NCBI GenBank assembly: GCA_964423405.1
Contig: CAYREY010000044.1
Span: 1-40,522 of the forward strand
DNA length: 40,522 nt
DNA from: Bog-950 sp964423405
GTDB taxonomy: Bacteria > Bacteroidota > Bacteroidia > Chitinophagales > LD1
Direction: 5' to 3'
In this document: piece after piece, positions 1 to 7,502 of the stretch
Numbering within the stretch: position 1 is the stretch's first letter
Layout: each line of letters starts with the position of its first letter
Notes under the pieces: model-generated
What the model saw: the letters and a program-made list of their open reading frames with translations, nothing else
Database searches by the model: none
What the model was told of the DNA's origin: nothing
Translations under genes and position numbers: made by a program

Positions 1-161
1 CGCCTGTACCACCGCTTGCCATAAAAATTGCCCTGGGCGAAATGAGCGATATGCTACTACAAAGCCAGCGCTGCAGCGCCGATAAAATTGTAAAAGCCGG
101 CTACCGTTTCAGGTTTGCCGATATAGATAAGGCGCTGAAAGACATTTACACGAACCGGTAA
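1..161 (+). CDS. TIGR01777-family epimerase, C-terminal fragment
   Basis: Only the last 52 codons are present, reading in frame from base 3 to the TAA at 159-161. The segment contains ALGEMSDMLLQSQR, then KIVKAGYRFRFADIDKAL, which matches the C-terminal DUF1731-type tail of the TIGR01777/YfcH family of NAD(P)-binding sugar-nucleotide-epimerase-like proteins (usually about 300 residues). The Rossmann domain lies upstream of the window, so cofactor motifs cannot be checked. The family's substrate is not established. The gene is convergent with the hydrolase that follows, and only 9 bp separate their stop codons. Confidence 0.75.
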   Translation, partial: PVPPLAIKIALGEMSDMLLQSQRCSADKIVKAGYRFRFADIDKALKDIYTNR

Positions 162-170
162 TAGTTGTTG

Positions 171-2069
171 CTACTTAATCACCAGCGGCAATTGTATATA
201 CGATGCCAGTTGGGCATTGCATTTAACGGTAAAGTTTTCGGGCTGTGGTTGCGGCAGGTTAAAATGGCCCTTGTCGGCACCGGCTATACATACACGTACA
301 CTGTGCTCCTTTTTAAACTGGTACGAAATAGGCAGCAAATCAAACTCCAGCTCCATCAGTTGCCCGGGTACAACCGGCAACAGGTCGGCGTTTTCAAATG
401 TATGGTCGGGGTAAGGGGTTTTGTACAAGGCATCATCTTTTACCTTGCGGTGCATAGGGCGCAGCATACCCTCGGTAACGTAGGTAACCTTACCATCGGG
501 CGCTACATCTTCCAGGTAGCAGAATACCGTAGCATCGGTAGCATCGGCAGCCAGTTGCAGTTTAACCACCGGGTGCCCTGTAAGCTCGGCGGCTTCATTA
601 AGCGGTGCAGCGGTAAACGTCAACAGTTTTTTATCTTCTTCGGCCCGGTTGCTGTAATTGGTGGGGCCATTCATATACAAAGTGGTCACGCTGTTCCAGC
701 GCGAGGTATTACCGGTAGTAGCCGTGTAATCTATCTTATAGTTTAACTCACCTTCTTTTATGGCATCAGCCGTGCCGGCCAGTTTATTATCGGCCGATAG
801 GTACAACTTTACTTCGCGGGTGTTGCGCACAGGCCAGGTGTTGGCAGTTTCCCATGCTTCTTCGCCCACCGTGTAATAAGAAATAGCCGGCTCTGTATTA
901 ATACCGTTCTCTATGCCTTTCAGGTAATAGTCGAAAAAACGCAGCATCTCCAGCTCTATATTAAAGCCCACCTCTTTGGTTTCGGCGTAGGGGCTTACAT
1001 TGCCGTGCGGGCCATGGTCCCAGGGGCCTACCAGTACTTTCACCGTGTTGCTGGTGTTCATGTATCCCTCTACACACGATTTGGCCAGTGCACCATCGTA
1101 CCAGCCGCCTATACGGTAAATAGCCGTACCGCTGTTTTCAATTTTGCGGGTGTAGTTGTATATGCTGAATTCATCTGCAGCAGCATTGGCAAAAGCCTGC
1201 ACATCATCGCGGTAGCGCACCGTTTGCAGGCCCGAAAAAACATCGAAATTATTTCTGTGGTTCTCTACACACTGCTCCAGCATTTTGCCGCCTTTATCTT
1301 TATGTACCGGGTGTATGCCTTTAGCCAGTTTAGCCCTGCCACCAAAGGCAGCAAAGTTGTTGTTATCCAGGTTTTTGGTGGTATAGCCCCACACCTCTAC
1401 AAAGGGGCCCTGGCATACCCCACCGGGAAACATAATGTAATTGTACAGGTCGTAAATATTAGAACGAGGTATGCAGGCCTTTACCGCAGGGTGCTGGTTA
1501 ACCAATAGCAACTCGGCAGTAGTACCCAGGTACGATACCCCGGTGGTACCCACCACACCGGCACTCCAGGGTTGTGCTGTTATCCAGTTCACTATATCCC
1601 TACCATCTGCTACCTCTTCGGGGCTAAACTCCATACGGCGGTTACCTTCCGATGCACCAGTACCGCGCACATCTACCACTATACAGGCATAACCATGGCT
1701 GGTAAACAGTTCTACCTCGCTTTTATGCACTACGGTAAACACCGGATCTACCACCAGGTTAAACGGAAACTTAGCCTGCACCGAACGAACGTAACGGGTA
1801 AGGTAAACTATGGCAGGTATCTTCTCTCCATCTTTTAGCTTTTTGGGCAGGTACACATCTACCGCTAGTTTTACGCTATCGCGCATGGGCACGTAGCAGC
1901 TTTTGTATTCAAAGCCATCGTACTGCGGTGTAGTATAGCCTTTGTACTGACCGGGGCGGCTTATTTGGGTAGCGTTAACTACAGGGTCTTTTTTATTGCC
2001 GGCAAAGGCCATGGCAACAACGCTCAACAGCAGCAAAGCAATAGCAGCGAAACGGGGGAATTTCTTCAT
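171..2069 (-). CDS. CocE/NonD-family secreted hydrolase (S15 peptidase-like)
   Basis: This 632-residue protein begins MKKFPRFAAIALLLL and has a typical signal peptide ending near AMAFAG. I chose this Met over the one 10 codons upstream (2099) because it gives a clean signal peptide. The alpha/beta-hydrolase N-terminal half carries the nucleophile elbow GVSYLG (Ser about residue 179) after the VVDVRGTGASEG segment typical of the X-Pro dipeptidyl-peptidase/CocE family. GPWDHGPHG supplies the likely acid-to-His region. The C-terminal third resembles the jelly-roll PepX_C domain (LTGHPVVKLQL, YQFKKEHSVRVCIAG). The family hydrolyses acyl-peptide or ester bonds, but the substrate cannot be read from sequence. 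It acts outside the cytoplasm. It is the first gene of a minus-strand group with the small secreted protein and the desaturase, but 108 bp separate it from the next gene, so co-transcription is uncertain. Confidence 0.85.
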   Translation of the reverse strand: MKKFPRFAAIALLLLSVVAMAFAGNKKDPVVNATQISRPGQYKGYTTPQYDGFEYKSCYVPMRDSVKLAVDVYLPKKLKDGEKIPAIVYLTRYVRSVQAKFPFNLVVDPVFTVVHKSEVELFTSHGYACIVVDVRGTGASEGNRRMEFSPEEVADGRDIVNWITAQPWSAGVVGTTGVSYLGTTAELLLVNQHPAVKACIPRSNIYDLYNYIMFPGGVCQGPFVEVWGYTTKNLDNNNFAAFGGRAKLAKGIHPVHKDKGGKMLEQCVENHRNNFDVFSGLQTVRYRDDVQAFANAAADEFSIYNYTRKIENSGTAIYRIGGWYDGALAKSCVEGYMNTSNTVKVLVGPWDHGPHGNVSPYAETKEVGFNIELEMLRFFDYYLKGIENGINTEPAISYYTVGEEAWETANTWPVRNTREVKLYLSADNKLAGTADAIKEGELNYKIDYTATTGNTSRWNSVTTLYMNGPTNYSNRAEEDKKLLTFTAAPLNEAAELTGHPVVKLQLAADATDATVFCYLEDVAPDGKVTYVTEGMLRPMHRKVKDDALYKTPYPDHTFENADLLPVVPGQLMELEFDLLPISYQFKKEHSVRVCIAGADKGHFNLPQPQPENFTVKCNAQLASYIQLPLVIK

Positions 2070-2177
2070 AGTGTGGTTACGGGGATTTTGTAACCGCATG
2101 GACGAAGAACAAGAGCAGATATTTTTAACCGGCCGAAAAAAATTTACAGCCCGCTTAAACAGGTAATAGCAACGCTA

Positions 2178-2534
2178 CTACTGCTGCTTTAAAAAAGTAT
2201 AGTCGGATATAAGGTTACCCTGCTCGCCGGTAGTGTACTGAGCAATTAAAAAATAGCCTTTGCTTTTTAGCTTATTAATAGTGGCGTTAATAGTGCGCAG
2301 GTTTTCCAGTTCGTTCTTTTCGCTGTAAGCCAGCAAGGGCACCTCTTCGGTTTTGCCGTCTTCGTACACTATAAATATTTTGGCAGAGATATAGCCGGTA
2401 CCAAAACTTACCGATTTATTACAATCGAACACCCGCACCGTGGCATAACCACCGGTGGCAGGGGCCTGTGCTTTGGTTACCCGCGGCAGGGCAAAAAACA
2501 ATACAGCAGCTAGCAGAAAAACAATACGTTTCAT
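2178..2534 (-). CDS. small secreted protein of unknown function
   Basis: A 118-residue protein starting MKRIVFLLAAVLFFALP, with a signal peptide probably cleaved after TKAQA. The open frame extends to 2600, but that start would overlap the 3' end of the desaturase and put 22 hydrophilic residues ahead of the signal peptide, so the Met at 2534 is preferred. The mature part is about 95 residues with one Cys (RVFDCNKS), a KIFIVYEDGKTEEVPLL strand pair and an INKLKSKGYFLIAQYTTGEQ segment. I do not recognise the family. It lies 28 bp downstream of the desaturase gene on the same strand and may be co-transcribed with it, but nothing in its sequence points to lipid metabolism. Confidence 0.7.
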   Translation of the reverse strand: MKRIVFLLAAVLFFALPRVTKAQAPATGGYATVRVFDCNKSVSFGTGYISAKIFIVYEDGKTEEVPLLAYSEKNELENLRTINATINKLKSKGYFLIAQYTTGEQGNLISDYTFLKQQ

Positions 2535-2562
2535 GTATGGTAGGTATTTGGGGTAATTACAA

Positions 2563-3558
2563 TCAGGCAACAACTGCGCCACCTTTTTTGGCCCTTTCAT
2601 AACTCACTTTACCATCTTTTATTCTCTCTACACGCGAGAAAAGGCTGTAGCGCTCATCAAACAAAAAGGCAAAAAGCAGTTTGGTCCAGCTGGTATGGTA
2701 TTTCAGCGTATCGTAATACTCGGGGGCCAGGGCACGTAGCTTAGGCAGGTTGTTCCACGGTATAGAGGGAAAATCGTGATGCTCGTTATGGTAGCCTACA
2801 TTAAGCGCTACTATATTAATAGGGCCATAGTAGCTGGCGGTTTCCTGCGCCATGTCGTAGGTATAGTGTTCCTGAATCCAGCGGGCACCTACCGGGTGCA
2901 GGCCTATAGAAAAGAAGAACGAAAACACCAGATACAGCAAACCCCACCAGCCACAGAAATAAACAATAGCCGCATCGTAGGCTATGGCGGTAAACAGGTT
3001 TACAAAAGTCCAGGTACTAAACAGCTTAATGGCTTTAAGGCGCGGCGGGCGGGTAACCTGAAACACGGGAAAAAACAGCAGCCAGAAAGCCTTGCCATAC
3101 CATTTGTTACCTATCAGTTTGGCCTCCCAATCACTGGCCAGGTCGGCATCGTATTCATAGTCGCCCTGGTGAGCGTGGTGCTTTAAGTGGTACACATTAA
3201 AACCCATGGCACCGGGTACCAGGTTGGGCAGGTCGGCAAAAATAGCTACCCAGCGGTTCCATGTTTTGCTGGTAAACACCAGGTTGTGCGTGGCATCGTG
3301 AATGATTACGTACATGCAGTGATTGGCAAAGGCACCTACACCATAAGCTATCAGCAGGCTAAGCCACCAGTAACCGGCACCCAGGTGCCCCATGGTATAG
3401 GCCAGCGATGTTTGCAGTACCAAAACAAAAACAAGTATTAGGGCCGTGTAAGGGTTTTTACCCATTAGCTGGCGCACCTCGGGGTGTGCTTTTAATATGG
3501 CACGTGTACGCTCGGGGTGTGGCTGGTCGAAATTGGCCTGATGAAAATTTACTGGCAT
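2563..3558 (-). CDS. dihydroceramide delta-4 desaturase-like membrane fatty acid desaturase (DES1 family)
   Basis: A 331-residue membrane desaturase. The three di-iron histidine boxes are complete: HDATH at residues 87-91, HLKHH at 124-128 and HNEHH at 257-261. The N-terminus (DQPHPERTRAILKAHPEVRQ) matches the short N-terminal domain specific to sphingolipid delta-4 desaturases. The C-terminal stretch SYYGPINIVALNVGYHNEHH followed by DFPSIPW is nearly the DES1 signature (from memory of human DEGS1). Four or more hydrophobic segments (about 38-70, 155-170, 180-225) place it in the inner membrane. By family, the reaction would be O2-dependent insertion of a trans C4=C5 double bond into dihydroceramide. 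Bacteroidota sphingolipids are usually described as saturated dihydroceramides, so this is notable. No serine palmitoyltransferase or ceramide synthase gene is nearby. A different lipid substrate is possible; the subfamily call is firm, the substrate is inferred. Confidence 0.85.
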   Translation of the reverse strand: MPVNFHQANFDQPHPERTRAILKAHPEVRQLMGKNPYTALILVFVLVLQTSLAYTMGHLGAGYWWLSLLIAYGVGAFANHCMYVIIHDATHNLVFTSKTWNRWVAIFADLPNLVPGAMGFNVYHLKHHAHQGDYEYDADLASDWEAKLIGNKWYGKAFWLLFFPVFQVTRPPRLKAIKLFSTWTFVNLFTAIAYDAAIVYFCGWWGLLYLVFSFFFSIGLHPVGARWIQEHYTYDMAQETASYYGPINIVALNVGYHNEHHDFPSIPWNNLPKLRALAPEYYDTLKYHTSWTKLLFAFLFDERYSLFSRVERIKDGKVSYERAKKGGAVVA

Positions 3559-3635
3559 AGACCGGCAAATATAAGCCAGACCGGCTTACGTAGGTATGGC
3601 TGGCTTAAAATATTGAAAAACAACATTTTGCAACA

Positions 3636-4694
3636 CTATTTTCGCTCAATACTTACCTGGGTTGGGTAAGCAAACTCTATACCTGCCTGCTTAAATTTTT
3701 GCAGCACCTGCAGGTTAATATCGGTTTGGGTAGCATGATTGTCGCTCCCCTTTTTAATAAAATAGGTAAAGTTTATATCGACCGATGAAGGCGAAAATTT
3801 TTCGAGAAAGATAATTGAATCGTAATGATTTACATCGGGCGAATGTTCAATAATAGCTTTAAGAATGGTGATTGCCTCGTCTATCTTTTCGGTGGGCGTT
3901 TCGTACGGCAGCGATAAGTGGTTTATTATACGCTTGGCTGGTTCCAGTGTAATGTTCTCTATCGCATTATCGGTAAACTGAGCATTGGGTATAGTTATTA
4001 CCCTGCCGGCCCCGGTGCGTATGCGCGTGCTGCGGATGCCGGTATATACTACGGTGCCTTCAATCTCTTTAATGCGGATAACATCGCCTATGTAAAAGGG
4101 CTTATCTATAAACACTACCAGGCCGCCGATAATATTCTTAACCGTATCCTGCGCAGCAAGTGCCAATGCCAAACCACCAATACCCAAACCGGCAATCAGC
4201 GCGCCTACATCAAAGCCGGCGTTGTTTAACCCTACCACTATACCCAGCGCCCATATCAGTATTACCGAGGCACGCTTGGCCATCATTACAATCTGCCTGT
4301 CGCTTTTTCCATCGGCACCTTCTACGTTGTGGCGAAAATAGTATTCGATAAATCCACGCACTATACGGGTAAGCAGCCAGGTAACAGTAAGGGCTACCAT
4401 TAATACAAAACCGCGGTGTACATAGCCGTTAACCAGCTTAGGAAACTCCAGCAGTTTTAACGCATAGCGGATACCAATTAATATAACACCCAGTGCAATA
4501 GGAGCATCTATCCGCTTAATTATCAGGTCGTCTATATCGGTATCGGTTTTCTCGGTGTACCGTTTAAGTATTTTGCTTATCAGCCAGTATATAAGCCGGG
4601 CAAATACCACCGATGCCACTATGATAGATAACGAGAATATCCAGTCGTACAGCGTATTGTTATAAATCTTCTGATTAAAAAAATTGAGAAACAT
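3636..4694 (-). CDS. MscS-family mechanosensitive ion channel
   Basis: A 352-residue protein with an N-terminal membrane region (hydrophobic stretches near residues 18-40, 70-85, 92-112, 140-160). The pore-lining helix is rich in Gly and Ala (GALIAGLGIGGLALALAAQD), followed directly by the family signature TVKNIIGGLVVFIDKPFYIG. The beta domain follows (GDVIRIKEIEGTVVYTGIRS, RTRIRT, ITIPNAQF), then an alpha/beta C-terminal domain ending PTQVSIERK. This is the small-conductance channel architecture, with one additional N-terminal helix relative to E. coli MscS (286 residues). Its role is release of solutes on hypo-osmotic shock. It is divergent from the 4852 gene, with a 157-bp AT-rich region between that holds a palindrome. 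Confidence 0.92.
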   Translation of the reverse strand: MFLNFFNQKIYNNTLYDWIFSLSIIVASVVFARLIYWLISKILKRYTEKTDTDIDDLIIKRIDAPIALGVILIGIRYALKLLEFPKLVNGYVHRGFVLMVALTVTWLLTRIVRGFIEYYFRHNVEGADGKSDRQIVMMAKRASVILIWALGIVVGLNNAGFDVGALIAGLGIGGLALALAAQDTVKNIIGGLVVFIDKPFYIGDVIRIKEIEGTVVYTGIRSTRIRTGAGRVITIPNAQFTDNAIENITLEPAKRIINHLSLPYETPTEKIDEAITILKAIIEHSPDVNHYDSIIFLEKFSPSSVDINFTYFIKKGSDNHATQTDINLQVLQKFKQAGIEFAYPTQVSIERK

Positions 4695-4806
4695 AGTGCA
4701 ATGATAAGCACAAATGACAATTGTTGGGAACTACGGAACTGTAACCAGCTAATCAGTTGCTTATTGTTTAGCAAAAAATCACATACCGATTATTCTAATT
4801 TTACTT

Positions 4807-4826
4807 TATTTGATTTAAATCAAATA
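4807..4826. promoter_or_regulatory. perfect 20-bp palindrome containing an FNR/CRP-type box
   Basis: The 20 bases form an uninterrupted palindrome whose core at 4810-4823 reads TTGAT-TTAA-ATCAA, the exact consensus form of FNR-type sites (TTGAT-N4-ATCAA) known from proteobacteria. It ends 25 bp before the ATG at 4852, and is 112 bp from the divergent MscS start. A TATCTATTG resembling a Bacteroidota -7 box overlaps its right edge (4825-4833), so a bound protein there would more likely repress than activate. No CRP/FNR-family gene is in the window. The palindrome is seen; the regulator is inferred. Confidence 0.45.
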
Positions 4827-4851
4827 TCTATTGCTAACCTAAAAGAACACT

Positions 4852-6489
4852 ATGCTTAAACTAGTTAACCTTAGCCTGATTTTATTTCTTACCGCTACGT
4901 TGTATGCCGGCAACGTTAATGTAAAAGCAACCTGGGGGCCCGAATACTATGCCCCTAAAAGGCATCAGCCGGTAGCTTTTCTGGGCGATCTTAAAAGGGG
5001 ATTCATTCAGATAAGCCACCAGCAGGGTAAAATGCTAACCATTCAATCATTTTCACCAGCACTTAGCCTTAAAGGCGAAAAACCGGTTGATTTAAAAAAC
5101 CTACCTAAAGATTACGACTTATTGGAGTGCCTGGAATGGGGCAATAAATATTACTTGTTTTATTCTACCTGGGAGAGAAAAGAAGCTAAAGAGCGCTTAT
5201 ACGTTCAGGAGATAAGTGTAGAGAAGGGAATGCTGATAGGAGCATCGAAAGAGTTGATAGCCTGCCCGCAGGTTTGGGGCGATTTAACAATGTCGGGGTT
5301 CTATCGGTTTCATACCAGCAACAAATTTAAGTTACAGTTAAGCGGCGACTCAAGTAACCTGGGAATATTTGTACACTACCGTCCGCAGGAGAAAGGCGGG
5401 GCAAAAGAAAACAGCAAGTATGGTTTCTGGATGTTTGATAAGAGCTTTAAACAGGTATGGCAGCAACCACAGGTAGCCATGCCCTACTCGCTTTACAAAA
5501 TGACAGTAGAAGACTACACCATAGATAAAGCCGGAAATTTCTTATTTCTCACAACCGTATACAATGACGATACAAGAAAAAAGATTGTAGATAATGCCCC
5601 CAATTTTCATTTCGAGATACTGAAAGTTGGTTCAGGCTCCCAAAAACCAACCATTATACCTTTAAATGTGAGCGACAAATATGTATCGCAGATATCTATG
5701 TTTCAGGATCTTCAGGGCAACCTGGTATGTTCGGGATACTATGCAGTGCCCGATAAAAAAGGCAAACTGATTAATGGTGCAAATATTGACGGATCATTTG
5801 TACTGCGCCTGAACCCTGCGGGCGATAAGTTTGAAAACATACACAAAGGAATTTATGAACTGCCCGATGAAATATTAAAGCAGTTTGAAAGTGAGCGCGC
5901 TAAAAAGAAAATGGAGAAGAAAGATGCCAAAGGAGAAGAAAACACCGAAGAAGATCTGGTGCTAAAGCAGATAATATTTGATGAAGATGGCTCACTTACA
6001 CTTATTGGCGAACAATCGTACTATGTAACCTACAGCTACTACAATGGCAAAACATGGGTTACCCGCACTGTGTACTACCGTAACGATATTTTTGTACAGC
6101 GCATCAGCAAATCCGGAGAACTGCTCTGGACCAAAAAGATACCCAAAGCACAATCGGGTGGCTCTACCATTGGGTTTAGTTTCAGAGTAACCAAGCACAA
6201 CGACAACTACTATTTTCTGTTTATGGATAACCCCAAAAATGCCAGTATAAGCAGCAGCCAGGCTCCTGCAACTTTTGGTGGTGGCTACGGTGGGGTACTA
6301 TCATGCGTTAAAATAAGTGGCGAAGGGCAAATGGATAAAACAACACTCTTTGACTGCAAAAAACTGGACCAGCTGATTACCCTGGAGCAGGGCGATTGGT
6401 TAAGCTCAAACGCTTTTGTTATCAGCTCGGTAATGGGTACCAACGGCCCTAATGACCGCAACAAACTTTGTTTGATAAAATTTGAATAG
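4852..6489 (+). CDS. secreted protein of unknown function, 545 residues
   Basis: Begins MLKLVNLSLILFLTATLYAG, a clear signal peptide, so the protein is exported. The body has recurring strand-like segments with aromatic residues (KYYLFYSTWERK, GFWMFDKSFKQVWQQ, NFLFLTTVYND, GSFVLRLNPAGDKFENI, NDNYYFLFMDN), which would suit a beta-propeller, but I see no diagnostic repeat motif. A lysine/glutamate-rich stretch (ERAKKKMEKKDAKGEENTEE, about residues 346-365) is probably a surface loop. No catalytic signature or lipobox is visible and there is no type IX sorting tail; the C-terminus ends NDRNKLCLIKFE. I do not recognise the family. It is preceded by an FNR-like palindrome and followed by a strong hairpin shared with the convergent 6571 gene. 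Confidence 0.75.
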   Translation: MLKLVNLSLILFLTATLYAGNVNVKATWGPEYYAPKRHQPVAFLGDLKRGFIQISHQQGKMLTIQSFSPALSLKGEKPVDLKNLPKDYDLLECLEWGNKYYLFYSTWERKEAKERLYVQEISVEKGMLIGASKELIACPQVWGDLTMSGFYRFHTSNKFKLQLSGDSSNLGIFVHYRPQEKGGAKENSKYGFWMFDKSFKQVWQQPQVAMPYSLYKMTVEDYTIDKAGNFLFLTTVYNDDTRKKIVDNAPNFHFEILKVGSGSQKPTIIPLNVSDKYVSQISMFQDLQGNLVCSGYYAVPDKKGKLINGANIDGSFVLRLNPAGDKFENIHKGIYELPDEILKQFESERAKKKMEKKDAKGEENTEEDLVLKQIIFDEDGSLTLIGEQSYYVTYSYYNGKTWVTRTVYYRNDIFVQRISKSGELLWTKKIPKAQSGGSTIGFSFRVTKHNDNYYFLFMDNPKNASISSSQAPATFGGGYGGVLSCVKISGEGQMDKTTLFDCKKLDQLITLEQGDWLSSNAFVISSVMGTNGPNDRNKLCLIKFE

Positions 6490-6507
6490 CAGTAGTTTAC
6501 TGTATGT

Positions 6508-6553
6508 TACAAATAAGAAAGACACTCATTGGTGAGTGTCTTTCTTATTTGTA
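6508..6553. terminator. bidirectional hairpin terminator
   Basis: A perfect 21-bp stem (6508-6528 with 6533-6553) closes a 4-base loop (TTGG) at 6529-6532. It lies between two convergent genes (stops at 6489 and 6571). On each strand the distal arm ends in T-rich sequence (CTTTCTTATTTG), as expected for a two-way intrinsic terminator. Confidence 0.85.
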
Positions 6554-6570
6554 TTAATCATATCGCTGTA

Positions 6571-7257
6571 TTACTCGCCTGAAGAAGAGGTAGATGAAGA
6601 ACTGGTATAATCTACTGGAGTAACGGCTGTGTACGACGAGTAAGCACCCGGGGTAACACTCGCATCGTTGGTTTGTACATATTCGTTGGTGGTAGTATTT
6701 ACATAGTTGTAATCGTAGCCGCTGCTTAGTTTGTAGGTGTTGCCATCGGCATCGCCATACTTTGTTTCCTCACGCATTGCATCTACAAAGCGTTCGTGGC
6801 TACCATCCTGTATGCGCTGTTGTTCGGCCCAGCCGCTGGTGTAGTCGGCACCGCCACCGGTAGTATAGCCGGCAGTGGTTGCACTGCCTGCCGATGGGTT
6901 GTAATAACCACCGGTTTGCATACCGGCATTGTAGCCGCCGGTGTTGCCTTCGTAGTAGCCACCCTGCTGGCCACCGGTGTTATAGGCATTATAGTTTTCA
7001 GCTTCATCGTTACCACCAAACCAGCTATCGAAATAGCCCCCACCCTGTTGCTGTGGTTGTTGCTGGTTGTAACCCTGCGGCATTTGCCGGCCCGGCATAC
7101 TGTGTTGTATCATTTGCTGCTGATCGGGCATATTCATCATTGGTGCCTGGCTGCTTTGTGCCATATATGATACCGATTTAGCACCAATTACCAATGCAGC
7201 CGAAGCTATCATAATGGTGGTTTTGTGTGCTGCGAAGAATGTTTTAATTGCGCTCAT
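6571..7257 (-). CDS. membrane-anchored Q/G/Y-rich low-complexity protein
   Basis: A 228-residue protein. Residues 1-33 look like an uncleaved signal or N-terminal membrane anchor (TTIMIASAALVIGAKSVSYM). Residues 40-150 are low-complexity, rich in Gln, Gly, Tyr, Asn and Met (MPQGYNQQQPQQQGGGYFDS, then repeated GGYY/GGYN blocks), a prion-like composition. A more ordered stretch follows: a short acidic/basic helix (ERFVDAMREETKYGDADGNT), then YKLSSGYDYNYVNTTTNEYV, resembling a short Tyr-rich beta segment. It ends in a Ser/Thr tail. I know of no assigned function. It is the last gene of the sensor-kinase cluster and carries the same upstream element (7303-7360) as the two small propeller genes, although it is not their homologue, which suggests co-regulation. 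Confidence 0.7.
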   Translation of the reverse strand: MSAIKTFFAAHKTTIMIASAALVIGAKSVSYMAQSSQAPMMNMPDQQQMIQHSMPGRQMPQGYNQQQPQQQGGGYFDSWFGGNDEAENYNAYNTGGQQGGYYEGNTGGYNAGMQTGGYYNPSAGSATTAGYTTGGGADYTSGWAEQQRIQDGSHERFVDAMREETKYGDADGNTYKLSSGYDYNYVNTTTNEYVQTNDASVTPGAYSSYTAVTPVDYTSSSSTSSSGE

Positions 7258-7302
7258 GGTGTTTAGATTTTAATATGTTTTTGAATAATTGTTGTATGCC
7301 TA

Positions 7303-7360
7303 TTTATACCGCAAAGATGGGTGATGCGTTACAGCAAAAACATCCCCCATGAGGGGGAAA
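7303..7360 (-). promoter_or_regulatory. shared 58-nt promoter element, copy C
   Basis: Read on the minus strand, it aligns without gaps to the elements at 8990-9047 and 9901-9958. It starts TTTCCCCCTCATGGGGGATG, an inverted repeat CCCCC-TCAT-GGGGG, and after about 20 nt has CATCTTTGC, a variant of the Bacteroidota -7 box TAnnTTTG, followed by GGTA. Its 3' end is 45 nt upstream of the ATG at 7257. It probably drives the Q/G/Y-rich gene, with the C-run/G-run repeat acting as an upstream operator. Confidence 0.6.
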
Positions 7361-7376
7361 TGATTCTGGAAGTAGA

Positions 7377-7483
7377 AATGCGGATTTTAGATTAAACAGC
7401 CAAAGTCAGAAATACGAACAGCCATTAGGATTGTCCTAATGGCTGTTTGCGTTTATCTATCTGTTCAATCCAAAATCTGCATT
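7377..7483. repeat. nested inverted repeat, terminator-like or MITE-like
   Basis: Two imperfect 23-nt arms (7377-7399 and 7461-7483, 20 of 23 matching) enclose a second, perfect 14-bp inverted repeat (7417-7430 with 7434-7447, loop TTG). Both share one centre, so the whole 107 nt could fold into a single long hairpin. It lies just downstream of the response-regulator stop (7503, minus strand), so the inner hairpin probably terminates that transcript. The outer arms are unusual for a simple terminator. Confidence 0.6.
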
Positions 7484-7502
7484 CCCCAATCTCCAATCGC
7501 TT

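Noticed and set aside
2534..2600. N-terminal extension of the small secreted protein into the desaturase gene
   Set aside because: The extension overlaps the desaturase 3' end and precedes a good signal peptide with hydrophilic residues.
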